This document shows positions 17,884 to 26,340 of a DNA stretch of 64,000 nucleotides, piece by piece. Under the pieces are notes generated by a model that saw only the letters and a list, made by a program, of their open reading frames with translations, did no database searches and was not told where the DNA came from. The position numbers were made by a program, and so were the translations under genes. This stretch comes from Snuella lapsa (lineage in GTDB: Bacteria > Bacteroidota > Bacteroidia > Flavobacteriales > Flavobacteriaceae), in contig NZ_BAABCY010000099.1 in NCBI RefSeq assembly GCF_039539345.1, positions 36,879 through 100,878 of the forward strand, read 5' to 3'. The stretch's first letter is position 1; the number at the start of each line of letters is the position of its first letter.

Positions 17884-18379
17884 AATTATGTGTATTAGTT
17901 AATTTCTCCCGTATTGCTTTTCTTGCTCTTGACAAACTCACACGTACTGCCGTATTGTTCATATTCAACATGTCTGCTATCTCTTCAAAATCATAACCTT
18001 CTATATCCCGTAATTGAATTACCATACGTTGTTGCTCTGGTAAATCTTCAATAATCTTAGATACCCAAGATACACTGTCGTGCAATTCAACCTGCTTTTG
18101 CAAAGGCAAACTCTTTTCTTCATAATTACTATGTACAATTTTTAAATTTTGAGCCTGCTTCGATTTAAGTTTGTCAAAACAAAAATTCTTGGTCATCGTC
18201 ATAGAAAAAGCTTCCACATTTTTATACTCTTGAATCTTCTTCTTATTGTTCCACAGCTTCAACAAAACCTCCTGTGTTGCATCTTCGGCCTCCTCAGTCG
18301 ATACAAGTAACCGTTTTGCTAATCGGTACACCTTATCTTTAAAGGGCATTACAATATTTAAAAACTCTTGTTGAGTCAT
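17870..18379 (-). CDS. ECF-type RNA polymerase sigma factor
   Basis: A 169-residue sigma-70 family protein. Region 2 is seen in DKVYRLAKRLLVSTEEAEDATQEVLLKLWNN (residues about 15-45) and region 4 in LPEQQRMVIQLRDIEGYDFEEIADMLNMNNTAVRVSLSRARKAI (about 113-160); no region 3. It heads an operon with an anti-sigma-like gene and two DUF4252 genes. An ECF-like promoter upstream suggests it activates its own operon. Divergent from the S41 protease gene across 209 bases. Confidence 0.93.
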   Translation of the reverse strand: MTQQEFLNIVMPFKDKVYRLAKRLLVSTEEAEDATQEVLLKLWNNKKKIQEYKNVEAFSMTMTKNFCFDKLKSKQAQNLKIVHSNYEEKSLPLQKQVELHDSVSWVSKIIEDLPEQQRMVIQLRDIEGYDFEEIADMLNMNNTAVRVSLSRARKAIREKLTNTHNYGIK

Positions 18380-18428
18380 GCTTGGCTTGGTTTAGTTAAA
18401 ACAACTTCTTTTCGTTATTTGGTATTAC

Positions 18429-18454
18429 GACGAACCATCTTCCTTTTTGTTACA
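18429..18454 (-). promoter_or_regulatory. Candidate ECF sigma-dependent promoter for the sigma/DUF4252 operon
   Basis: On the minus strand TGTAAC (18454-18449) is followed after 16 bases by CGTC (18432-18429), the spacing and AAC/CGTC core typical of ECF promoters. It lies about 50 bases upstream of the sigma factor start. The normal TAnnTTTG element is not seen here. Confidence 0.5.
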
Positions 18455-18588
18455 AATTATTTTAAAAATGAAATAATGTAAGTACTTTTAGGGTTTTATA
18501 GACTATGTTTATAAAAATATTTTGAAAAATAATTTTATATAAAATAAGCCATTGCAATTCTTGGCAAGAAAAAACAAAGCATAAACAA

Positions 18589-20055
18589 ATGAAACTTTTA
18601 AAAGCCTCAATAATTTTATTTATAGTAGCTCTACTAACAATAAGCTGTTTTGAAGATAACGATGACAATACCGTATCGGTAAGTCAAATAAACGATTTTG
18701 TTTGGAAAGGTATGAACTTATGGTATTTTTGGCAACAAGATGTTCATGATTTAGCTGATGATAGGTTTACTTCAAATGAAGAATATGCGTCTTTTTTGAA
18801 TTCTTTTTCTAACCCAAGAGACTTGTTTAATCATCTAAAGTTTAGTGAAGATCGCTTTAGTTGGATTGTTGATGATTATTTTGAACTTATAAATTCATTA
18901 AATGGCATATCTAAAGCCAATGGTATGGAATTCGGGTTAGCTCAAATCTCAGGAAGCAATAATCTTGTAGGCTTTGTCGAATATATTTTACCAGGAACAG
19001 ATGCAAAAGCAAAAAGTTTGAAAAGAGGAGATTTGTTCACTGGAGTTAATGGTACAACTATAACTATCGACAATTATGTAGATTTACTATTTAGTGATGT
19101 TGACAGTTACACTTTGAACATGGCAGAATATAATGGCAACACATTAGAATCCAACGGCATAGATATCACTCTCAATAAACAGGCTTATACGGAAAACCCA
19201 ATTTTAATAGCTAAAACTTTCGACTATTCTGGCAAAAAAATTGGTTACCTAATGTATACTCAATTCATTAACAATTTTGACGAACAATTAAATAATGCTA
19301 TTGGGAACTTTAAATCAGAAAGTATTGATGAATTGGTTGTTGACTTAAGATACAACCCAGGAGGTCACGTTTCATCAGCTATACATTTATCAACTATGAT
19401 TACTGGACAATTTGCAGGAGACCTTTTCTTAACACAAGTATATAATGACAAAATACAATCTGTAGTATCTGAAGAAGACGTAAGTGTTTATTTTCCTACT
19501 ACAATTTCTGGAAATACTCCAATAAACAGCCTTAATCTTAACAAGGTTTACATATTGGCCCAAGGCTCTTCTGCATCGGCAAGTGAGCTGGTTATAAACT
19601 GTCTTAACCCTTATATTGATGTTATACATATTGGAGACACAACAAGAGGTAAAAATGAATTTTCAAGAACAATATTAGACGTTCCTTCTTGTGGTTATTT
19701 ATTAGGCAATGGTTGTGACGAGGAGCCTAATCCGAATCATACTTGGGGGATTCAACCCTTAATAGGTAGAAATGCAAATGCTGATGGATTTTACCAATAC
19801 ACCAATGGTCTCTCCCCAGAACAAAATCTTGTACTTGAAGAGAACATACTTAATTTAGGGGTTTTAGGAGAAACTGATGAACCCCTATTATCTAAAGCTT
19901 TGCAACATATTTCAGGTAATGGAAAAATGACAGACCTAAAGCAAGAAGAAATGCGCTTTAAACCGATTACTTCATCCAAACTGCATACTTTAATTCGGGA
20001 TAACATGTATATTGATACAGTCCCTAAAGAAGTTATGAATGTCATAAATCGATAA
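18589..20055 (+). CDS. S41-family (C-terminal processing) serine protease, lipoprotein
   Basis: A 488-residue lipoprotein (ALLTISC, Cys20). An N-terminal helical part (residues about 30-105) is followed by a PDZ-like domain (about 113-200: LAQISGSNNLVGFVEYILPGTDAKAKSLKRGD) and the S41 catalytic domain (about 205-420). The Ser-Lys dyad is intact: S330 in SSASASE and K355 in TTRGKN, 25 residues apart as in E. coli Prc. VVDLRYNPGG is the usual oxyanion-region motif. Probably cuts substrates in the periplasm or at the outer membrane. It is not in an obvious operon; the divergent neighbour is an ECF sigma factor. Confidence 0.9.
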   Translation: MKLLKASIILFIVALLTISCFEDNDDNTVSVSQINDFVWKGMNLWYFWQQDVHDLADDRFTSNEEYASFLNSFSNPRDLFNHLKFSEDRFSWIVDDYFELINSLNGISKANGMEFGLAQISGSNNLVGFVEYILPGTDAKAKSLKRGDLFTGVNGTTITIDNYVDLLFSDVDSYTLNMAEYNGNTLESNGIDITLNKQAYTENPILIAKTFDYSGKKIGYLMYTQFINNFDEQLNNAIGNFKSESIDELVVDLRYNPGGHVSSAIHLSTMITGQFAGDLFLTQVYNDKIQSVVSEEDVSVYFPTTISGNTPINSLNLNKVYILAQGSSASASELVINCLNPYIDVIHIGDTTRGKNEFSRTILDVPSCGYLLGNGCDEEPNPNHTWGIQPLIGRNANADGFYQYTNGLSPEQNLVLEENILNLGVLGETDEPLLSKALQHISGNGKMTDLKQEEMRFKPITSSKLHTLIRDNMYIDTVPKEVMNVINR

Positions 20056-20119
20056 CTAAAAACTATTCGTCTCACGTAATAAACATGTTTTACACTACAA
20101 AAAAGTAGGAATATTTTTT

Positions 20120-20147
20120 TTTGAATGTAGGTGTTTTTTTAATTTTG
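20120..20147 (+). promoter_or_regulatory. Promoter of the CARDB-protein gene
   Basis: TTTG (20120-20123) and TAATTTTG (20140-20147, an exact TAnnTTTG) are 16 bases apart, and the ATG follows 25 bases after the -7 element. Confidence 0.5.
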
Positions 20148-20172
20148 TTTTTAACTTAAAATCATACTTATT

Positions 20173-21528
20173 ATGAAAAAACTGCTACTTGCTATTATAT
20201 TAATTGCTTCTCAATTATCAATTGCCCAATTAGGTTCTAACGCACCTGTTCACGATGCTACCAATTTCGAATCAACTTTAAAATATATTTATACATCTAA
20301 ACAAGGTAGTGGAGATTGTTATAATTATATCAATGCAGAAGTTTCTTTTGTTTCTCCTTTACCTGAGAATCATCCAGGCCCGACTTCTTCATTTGGATAT
20401 TATAAATATGAACTAACTTTCTATATCTATGGAATAGATAGTGTAGGCAATGAAACCTTAGTAAAAACAAAAACTAGGTATCGAAATGATTATAATGGAT
20501 ACCCTAATACATCTGAGTATGGTTATACTTATTTTTTAAATAAAGGTGCGGAAACCCCATTTTTTGTTGGTGACTTACCATATATCTCATATTATACAAA
20601 AATAAAAATTACAAAGATAATAACAAATAATGATCCCGGCTATCTTATTTTTTATCCAGAGGCTCATTGGGAACAAAAAGACATATATCCTCAGCCTATT
20701 TGTGGAGGAGTAGCTTGTGCAACTAATTTTGTTGGTGGGCTTACAATTCCCGACTGTTTAGGCGGAAATGATAGTGTTGATGATAATAGTGGAAGTAATG
20801 ATACTGACCCAAATTCACAACCCAACCTCACACTGTCTAAATTTACCGTTAAGATAGGGTCAACCACTTATGACACAACAGCCTCAACAAATAACATTCC
20901 AATATTTAAATATGGCGAAAATCACACTTTTAATATTACCATAAAAAATGACGATAATGGCAATGCGTCATCTTCAAACTATAAGATATTGGTTTCTGAA
21001 GAAAATAAATATCCAGCTATTGGTTCAAAACCAGTGTATGAATATCAATCTAGAAATGTTGGTGGCATTGATGGAAATTCTGAGGAATCGGATTCTTTTT
21101 CAGAATTCATCTATTCCAATATTTCATCTTTAAATTTAGAAAACGATAAAACCTATTATATGTTTATTGATATTGACCCAAATGACAATGTTGATGAATC
21201 GAATGAGAATATAAATGATAACGTTAGTGTAATACAATTTAAATATAAAAAATCTATTACAGGAAAAATCGCTTTAAAAATAAATACAAGTGGAAGCAAA
21301 ATTGATGTTAACTATGAGTACTCCAACCACACCAATAATCTAAAAATACGTGATTCAAACTATAATTTAAGACATAATTCAAACATTTATGGCCCCTCTA
21401 CCGAAGTAAACATTTCTTCTTACCCTTCTGGATTATATGCCATATATGTTAACGATAAATACATAAAAAAGATTGGTATCACAAAAGATTCAGATCCAAA
21501 TATTATACGTTACCCTGACGAACCATAA
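20173..21528 (+). CDS. Secreted CARDB-domain protein
   Basis: A 451-residue exported protein with signal peptide (MKKLLLAIILIASQLSIAQ). Residues about 20-195 form a beta-rich region with a Cys pair (CGGVACATNF). A Gly/Asn/Asp linker (NDSVDDNSGSNDTDPNSQPN) leads to a CARDB domain (about 217-355: PNLTLSKFTVKIG, FNITIKNDDNGNASSSNYKI, YYMFIDIDPNDNVDESNENIND). The last 85 residues (LKIRDSNYNL..EVNISSYPSGLYAIYVNDKYIKKIGI) resemble a short, possibly degenerate T9SS-type sorting domain. CARDB domains are adhesive or structural. Function unknown. Confidence 0.78.
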   Translation: MKKLLLAIILIASQLSIAQLGSNAPVHDATNFESTLKYIYTSKQGSGDCYNYINAEVSFVSPLPENHPGPTSSFGYYKYELTFYIYGIDSVGNETLVKTKTRYRNDYNGYPNTSEYGYTYFLNKGAETPFFVGDLPYISYYTKIKITKIITNNDPGYLIFYPEAHWEQKDIYPQPICGGVACATNFVGGLTIPDCLGGNDSVDDNSGSNDTDPNSQPNLTLSKFTVKIGSTTYDTTASTNNIPIFKYGENHTFNITIKNDDNGNASSSNYKILVSEENKYPAIGSKPVYEYQSRNVGGIDGNSEESDSFSEFIYSNISSLNLENDKTYYMFIDIDPNDNVDESNENINDNVSVIQFKYKKSITGKIALKINTSGSKIDVNYEYSNHTNNLKIRDSNYNLRHNSNIYGPSTEVNISSYPSGLYAIYVNDKYIKKIGITKDSDPNIIRYPDEP

Positions 21529-21557
21529 AAAAAGAACTTCCTTTGGATATTACATAG

Positions 21558-21597
21558 GCCAATATTATTATAAACTCATAATATTGGCTTACTTTTT
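21558..21597 (+). terminator. Terminator after the CARDB-protein gene
   Basis: A perfect 10-bp stem GCCAATATTA/TAATATTGGC with an 11-base loop, followed by TTACTTTTT. Confidence 0.65.
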
Positions 21598-21617
21598 GAC
21601 TACAACTCATATATTTG
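21584..21617 (+). promoter_or_regulatory. Possible promoter of the first Dph6-like gene
   Basis: TATATTTG (21610-21617) matches TAnnTTTG, 19 bases before the ATG; a TTG at 21584-21586 lies 23 bases upstream, at the long end of the accepted spacing, and overlaps the preceding terminator stem. Confidence 0.4.
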
Positions 21618-21636
21618 TAGTTATTTAAATTCTCAT

Positions 21637-22356
21637 ATGCTTATATCTAAAAACAAAACCTACTTTAACTGGAGTACTGGCAAGGACTCTGCTTTAGCAT
21701 TATACCACCTATTACAGAATCCTAATTACGCTGTTGAGGAATTAATCACCACGGTTAACAGTCATTACGATCGTGTTTCCATGCATGGACTTAGAAGGCA
21801 GTTACTAGTTGCCCAAACCGAGGCCTTAAATATAAAATCTAGTTTTATCGAACTACCAGAACAACCCAGTATGGAAGTATATGAACAAAAAATGGGAGAA
21901 ATGGTAGCTCGACTAAAAAGCGAGGATTTTACCCATAGTGCCTTTGGTGATATTTTCCTTGAAGACCTAAGAATCTATCGCGAAAAACAATTGGCTCAAC
22001 AAGGTTTTAAAGCCGTTTTTCCCATTTGGAAACGAGACACCAAAGAACTGATCCACGAGTTTTTAGATTTAGGATTTAAAACCATTATTGTATGTGCCAA
22101 TTCAAAATACTTCAACGAAGATTTTGTAGGTACTGTTATAGATAAAGACTTTATTAACAAGCTCCCGAAAGGTGTAGACCCCTGTGGCGAAAATGGTGAA
22201 TTTCACACCTTTTGCTTTGATGGGCCAATTTTTAAGAATCCAATCCCTTTTAGTATCGGAGAAAAAGTATACCGCGAATACAACAACCCAAAAACCGATA
22301 ATTCGATATGTAAAAGTGACAAGTATGGCGTGTGGTATTGCGATTTAACCCCATAA
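21637..22356 (+). CDS. Dph6-like PP-loop ATP pyrophosphatase (first copy)
   Basis: A 239-residue adenine-nucleotide alpha-hydrolase superfamily protein labelled diphthine--ammonia ligase by similarity. The PP-loop is FNWSTGKDSALALYHL (usual SGGKDS read as STGKDS). Further family motifs are SMHGLRRQLL, AFGDIFLEDLRIYREKQ, FPIWKRDTKELI and DPCGENGEFHTFCFDGP. Bacteria lack diphthamide on EF-G, so the true substrate must differ; an ATP-dependent amidation or adenylation is expected. It sits at the edge of the B12 salvage locus, convergent with btuB, and a second copy lies at 27642. The two share motifs but differ in length and detail. Confidence 0.85.
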   Translation: MLISKNKTYFNWSTGKDSALALYHLLQNPNYAVEELITTVNSHYDRVSMHGLRRQLLVAQTEALNIKSSFIELPEQPSMEVYEQKMGEMVARLKSEDFTHSAFGDIFLEDLRIYREKQLAQQGFKAVFPIWKRDTKELIHEFLDLGFKTIIVCANSKYFNEDFVGTVIDKDFINKLPKGVDPCGENGEFHTFCFDGPIFKNPIPFSIGEKVYREYNNPKTDNSICKSDKYGVWYCDLTP

Positions 22357-22357
22357 A

Positions 22358-22383
22358 AAATGCCACTAAAAATAGTGGCATTT
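22358..22383. terminator. Bidirectional terminator between Dph6-like gene and btuB
   Basis: A perfect 8-bp stem TGCCACTA/TAGTGGCA with an AAAA loop, flanked by A and T runs, lies between convergent genes. Confidence 0.8.
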
Positions 22384-22417
22384 AATAAAGTAGTTTAAGT
22401 GGCAGAAAACCGACTTT

Positions 22418-24298
22418 CTATAAAGTCAGTTGAAATCCTAATCTAACATTACGTCCTTTGGTAACGTAACCAGGTACATCTTCGTAATCTTCGTTTAAAA
22501 TATTGTCTATCCCTCCAAAGAATTTCACTTTATTCTTTAAAGCTTTATGCCCCACATATAGATTAAATACAGAAAAAGCATCCATTGGAATTCCAAAATT
22601 ATACCGCTTAGAGCTGTATTGATACGTAAGTGATGCATCGGTAGAGTTAGTTATAGTACATGCTATGCCCGCATTCGCCTTATGTTTAGCTACTCTGTTT
22701 AACAAACCATCTTTATCTTCAGTAAACGTATAGTTGGAATTAAACAGTACCCCATCTATTAACTCGGTCTTTAATTCAACTTCTACACCTTGAACTTTTC
22801 TTTTTAAACTTCCATTAATGTATTGAGCATCATCCCAAGTATTAAAATCACCATCGGCATCAAAATAAGTTATCGTATTTTTCTCTTTCCTGTTAAAATA
22901 AAGACCAGAAATGGTAGTTTTGTTAAGTAATTTAAATTCAACCCCTCCTTCAATAGTTCTATTTTCCTCTGGTTTTAAATCTGGGTTAGCTGCTATTCCT
23001 CCGCCAAATAATTGATATAATGTTGGCGTTATAAACGATGTTGCGTAGGCTCCCAATAACTTAACATAGTTTCCCTCATCCAACTTAAATACAAATGATG
23101 GATTAGCACTATAAACCAGATGTGTCCCATATTCACTATGATTGTTAAGTCTGGCTCCAACATTTAAGTTCAAACCAAAATCGGATACATAAACAGCATT
23201 TACATACGGATCGGTATTGGTGAATTTTTCTTCTTCAAAATATAGTGCCCTATTATCAATAACGTTTAAACCTACTATTGTATAAAACACTTTATTGATA
23301 ACATATTTATTGTAAACATCTAAGGTGTAATTCTTAGCTTCTGAATTGAATTCACCAAAAGCAGAAATAAAAGCCCTGTCATATTCACTAAAAGCGGCGT
23401 TCAAGTGCACACTCCCGTTAGCATGTTTTAATACAGAGGTTAACCCTACACGTGCTTGCTCGCTTTTAAACACATTATTACCTTCAGTAAAAGCACCGTT
23501 ATCGTAATTAGAATTAATATCCGTATAATTTCCAAAAACATTCAATGAAAATGCTTTACTAAAACGATAACCCAAATTTATATCTACTCCATATTTCGAA
23601 TATGGATCTTTCTCATCTTGATCAGTGATTGCTGCCGACAACCCATCTGTATATTGCTGGTTAAATGACGTACGATACGTAAATTTGTTCAACGTTCCAC
23701 CAATTGCCACGCTATTATTAAAATCAGCAATATTATAGTTTTGGTCGGCCTTAGACTGATTGGTTCCAAAACTAGAAGCAAATACGCCCTTAATTTTTTC
23801 GTTTGCTGCTTTTTTTGTGGTAATATTAATTACCGCCGTTGCCGCTCCACTACCATATAAAGTACTAGCAGCACCTTTAATGATTTCAATAGATTCAATT
23901 TGATTTAAATTTAATAGCCTAAAATCGTAATCGGCATAAATTTGTGACGGATCACCTACTTGTACGCCGTCAATAAGCACTAACACCTGTCTATTGTTTC
24001 CTCCACGAACATATACCCCTAAATTTTGCCCAGCGTTGCTCCGGCTACCGTTAATTTCAATACCTGACATAGTACTGATTAACTCTGAAATGGTTCGACC
24101 TTGGTTTCTTTCAATTTCCTGTTTAGAAATTTTAATGATTGTTTTTCCTGAATTTTCACGCTTTAACTCAAATCGTGAATCTGTGATAACAACTTCATCG
24201 AGTTGCTCTACACTAGTTGAATTAGCTTGCTGTTGCGCAAACCCAAATAATGATATACCAAAACACAGTACACCAAAAACATTTGTTTTTTTGTTCAT
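22418..24298 (-). CDS. btuB: TonB-dependent outer-membrane receptor for cobalamin/corrinoids
   Basis: A 626-residue outer-membrane protein. After a signal peptide ending near FGFAQQ, a TonB box-like DEVVITDSR is followed by the plug domain (about residues 55-160: GRTISELISTMSGIEINGSRS, YVRGGNNRQVLVLIDGVQVGDP, IESIEIIKGAASTLYGSGAATAVINITTKK) and a 22-strand barrel ending in an aromatic-rich strand (VRLGFQLTL). Substrate is assigned from the cobalamin riboswitch directly upstream and the flanking cobUTSC and btuFCD genes; the size also suits BtuB. It is convergent with a Dph6-like gene. Confidence 0.92.
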   Translation of the reverse strand: MNKKTNVFGVLCFGISLFGFAQQQANSTSVEQLDEVVITDSRFELKRENSGKTIIKISKQEIERNQGRTISELISTMSGIEINGSRSNAGQNLGVYVRGGNNRQVLVLIDGVQVGDPSQIYADYDFRLLNLNQIESIEIIKGAASTLYGSGAATAVINITTKKAANEKIKGVFASSFGTNQSKADQNYNIADFNNSVAIGGTLNKFTYRTSFNQQYTDGLSAAITDQDEKDPYSKYGVDINLGYRFSKAFSLNVFGNYTDINSNYDNGAFTEGNNVFKSEQARVGLTSVLKHANGSVHLNAAFSEYDRAFISAFGEFNSEAKNYTLDVYNKYVINKVFYTIVGLNVIDNRALYFEEEKFTNTDPYVNAVYVSDFGLNLNVGARLNNHSEYGTHLVYSANPSFVFKLDEGNYVKLLGAYATSFITPTLYQLFGGGIAANPDLKPEENRTIEGGVEFKLLNKTTISGLYFNRKEKNTITYFDADGDFNTWDDAQYINGSLKRKVQGVEVELKTELIDGVLFNSNYTFTEDKDGLLNRVAKHKANAGIACTITNSTDASLTYQYSSKRYNFGIPMDAFSVFNLYVGHKALKNKVKFFGGIDNILNEDYEDVPGYVTKGRNVRLGFQLTL

Positions 24299-24341
24299 TT
24301 AATTAACTAATTGTTCGAGAATCGCATGGACTATCATACGT

Positions 24342-24362
24342 AAACTTTTATCCCGAAAGTTT
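24342..24362 (-). promoter_or_regulatory. Candidate expression-platform hairpin between riboswitch and btuB
   Basis: A 7-bp inverted repeat AAACTTT/AAAGTTT with a 7-base loop lies between the B12 box and the btuB start (24298). Whether it acts at transcription or translation cannot be told; no T run follows. Confidence 0.35.
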
Positions 24363-24374
24363 GACTTCATTGTT

Positions 24375-24650
24375 TGAATTTGGCAGGTCTCCTGACTTAT
24401 TTTATGTTATTATACCTTCCCAGCATTAGCCAGTGGTTTTGAAGTTAATAACATCTTCTTTACGAAGTGCTGAAATAAACCCAGCATAAACTTACAGTTG
24501 CGGGAACAGTTCTGGAATTAACGAATTACGAAATAAAAATTATGCCTATTTGATAAAAACAGCCAAATAGTATTTCTGAATTTTGAAATCGTAAATCGTT
24601 GCACCAGATTCCCTTTTAATCCGTTCAATTAATTTTGAACAGAACCAAAA
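24375..24650 (-). ncRNA. Cobalamin riboswitch upstream of btuB
   Basis: Read on the minus strand, the conserved pieces occur in order: GGGAATCTGGTGCAA near 24610, ACTGTTCCCGCAACTGTAA near 24500, CCACTGGCTAATGCTGGGAAGG near 24420-24440 (shortened here to key bases CCACTG and GGGAAGG), and the B12 box AGTCAGGAGACCTGCCA at about 24381-24397. This is the adenosylcobalamin-class aptamer that lowers expression of corrinoid uptake genes when the ligand is plentiful. Only the btuB side carries it; no second aptamer is seen before cobU or btuF. Confidence 0.93.
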
Positions 24651-24657
24651 TTCGCTG

Positions 24658-24686
24658 CAAATGTACCATCTATTTTTAATATCAAA
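24658..24686 (-). promoter_or_regulatory. Promoter of the riboswitch-btuB transcript
   Basis: On the minus strand TTTG (24686-24683) and TACATTTG (24665-24658) are separated by 17 bases, an excellent match to TTTG-N17-TAnnTTTG. Transcription should start near 24650, just before the aptamer. Confidence 0.7.
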
Positions 24687-24756
24687 AACAATTTTATGAT
24701 GTTATTTATCAAAAAAAAGTAATCTTTGTAGCTTACAATTTCTATTAACAAATGCA

Positions 24757-25260
24757 ATGATCTATTATATAACTGGTGGCGAACGTTCTGGAAAAAGCAG
24801 TTATGCCCAAAACTTAGCTTTATCATTTTCCAAGTCTCCAAAATACATAGCAACCTCCCGCATATGGGACGAAAACCATAGAAAAAGAATTGACAGACAT
24901 ATTGCAGACCGTGACAAACGATGGACATCTATAGAAGAGGAAAAAGCGATTTCTTCAGTAATAAAACCCAAAGACACTGTTGTTATAGATTGTGTAACCT
25001 TATGGTTAACAAACTACTTTGTAGACACCAAGAATAATATTGAAAAATGCCTGGAATTGGCAAAAACCGAATTCAATAAATTATTGGATATCGATGCTAC
25101 CATCATCATTATTTCAAACGAGATCGGTATGGGTGTGCACGCACAAACAGAAATAGGCAGAAAATTTACAGAATTACAAGGTTGGATGAATCAACACATT
25201 GCCAAGCATGCCAATAAAGCTACCTTGATGGTATCTGGCATTCCCCTTTCTTTAAAATAA
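24757..25260 (+). CDS. cobU: Bifunctional adenosylcobinamide kinase / adenosylcobinamide-phosphate guanylyltransferase
   Basis: A 167-residue cytoplasmic enzyme that phosphorylates adenosylcobinamide and then forms adenosylcobinamide-GDP. The P-loop GGERSGKSSYAQ, the segment YIATSRIWDENHRKRIDRHIADR containing the likely guanylated His, VIDCVTLWLTN and SNEIGMGVHA are characteristic of CobU. Length is slightly below the usual 170-180. First gene of cobU-cobT-cobS-cobC, all on the + strand with small gaps or overlaps. A TAATCTTTG sequence near 24719 resembles a -7 element but has one extra base. Confidence 0.95.
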   Translation: MIYYITGGERSGKSSYAQNLALSFSKSPKYIATSRIWDENHRKRIDRHIADRDKRWTSIEEEKAISSVIKPKDTVVIDCVTLWLTNYFVDTKNNIEKCLELAKTEFNKLLDIDATIIIISNEIGMGVHAQTEIGRKFTELQGWMNQHIAKHANKATLMVSGIPLSLK

Positions 25261-25274
25261 CAAGTCCCAAAACC

Positions 25275-26309
25275 ATGAATACAACCTCTAACCTAACACT
25301 AAAAAACAGTATCCAAAAAAAGATTGACCTTAAAACAAAACCTATAGGAGCGCTTGGAACATTAGAAGCACTTGCTTTAAAAATAGGACTGATACAAAAT
25401 ACGGAAACACCTAAAATTTCCAAGCCCACTATAGTCGTTTTTGCTGGAGATCATGGTATAGCCGTAAAGGGAGAGGTTAACCCATTCCCGCAAGAAGTAA
25501 CCGCACAAATGGTATACAATTTTGTAAATGGAGGTGCTGCCATTAATGTATTTAGCAACACCAATGCTATTGACCTAAAAATTGTAGATGCAGGGGTAAA
25601 TCATGCCTTTCCAAAAACCCTAAATATTATAAATGCCAAAATAGCTTCAGGTACCAAAAACTACCAAGACCAACCAGCAATGACATTAGAGCAATGCCAA
25701 AAGGCCATTGATAAGGCTGGCGATATTGTTTCTGAAATACACGGCAACACATGTAACACCATAGGTTTTGGAGAAATGGGTATTGGTAACACCTCTTCAG
25801 CAGCATTACTTATGAGTTATTTTACCCATATTCCTATTAGCAATTGCATTGGTTCTGGAACAGGACTAAATACTGAAGGCATAGCAAGAAAAAAACAAAT
25901 ACTTTCGGAAGTTTATAATAAATATAACCCAAAAACGCCATTAGAAGCCTTGGCAACTTATGGAGGCTTTGAAATTGCAATGCTTTGTGGAGCTATTTTA
26001 AAAGCGGCCGAACTGCGGATGACAATCCTTATTGATGGGTTTATTGTAACTGCAGCTTTATTATCGGCCCAAGCGATTAATCCAAACATTTTAGACCATT
26101 GTATCTTTGCGCATAGTTCCAGTGAACAAGGGCACACCAAGATGTTGGATTTCTTAAACGTTACCCCCCTACTATCCTTAAATTTAAGGTTAGGTGAAGG
26201 TACTGGTTCAGCACTTGCCATTCCTCTGGTACAAGCTGCCGTTAATTTTTTAAATGATATGGCTAGCTTTGAAGATGCAGGCGTGAGTACCGAAATTGAT
26301 AAATCCTAA
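25275..26309 (+). CDS. cobT: Nicotinate-nucleotide--dimethylbenzimidazole phosphoribosyltransferase
   Basis: A 344-residue enzyme transferring phosphoribose from nicotinate mononucleotide to the lower-ligand base to make alpha-ribazole phosphate. Family motifs: TKPIGALGTLEALA, FAGDHGIAVKGEVNPFPQEVTAQMVYNFVNGGAAINVF, GFGEMGIGNTSSAALL, GSGTGLNTEGIARK, and the catalytic Glu region LRLGEGTGSALAIPLVQAA. It starts 14 bases after cobU. Which base is used as lower ligand is not evident; no bluB or bza genes are in the window. Confidence 0.96.
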   Translation: MNTTSNLTLKNSIQKKIDLKTKPIGALGTLEALALKIGLIQNTETPKISKPTIVVFAGDHGIAVKGEVNPFPQEVTAQMVYNFVNGGAAINVFSNTNAIDLKIVDAGVNHAFPKTLNIINAKIASGTKNYQDQPAMTLEQCQKAIDKAGDIVSEIHGNTCNTIGFGEMGIGNTSSAALLMSYFTHIPISNCIGSGTGLNTEGIARKKQILSEVYNKYNPKTPLEALATYGGFEIAMLCGAILKAAELRMTILIDGFIVTAALLSAQAINPNILDHCIFAHSSSEQGHTKMLDFLNVTPLLSLNLRLGEGTGSALAIPLVQAAVNFLNDMASFEDAGVSTEIDKS

Positions 26310-26340
26310 ACACATTCTATCTTTAAAATACCATCATACG

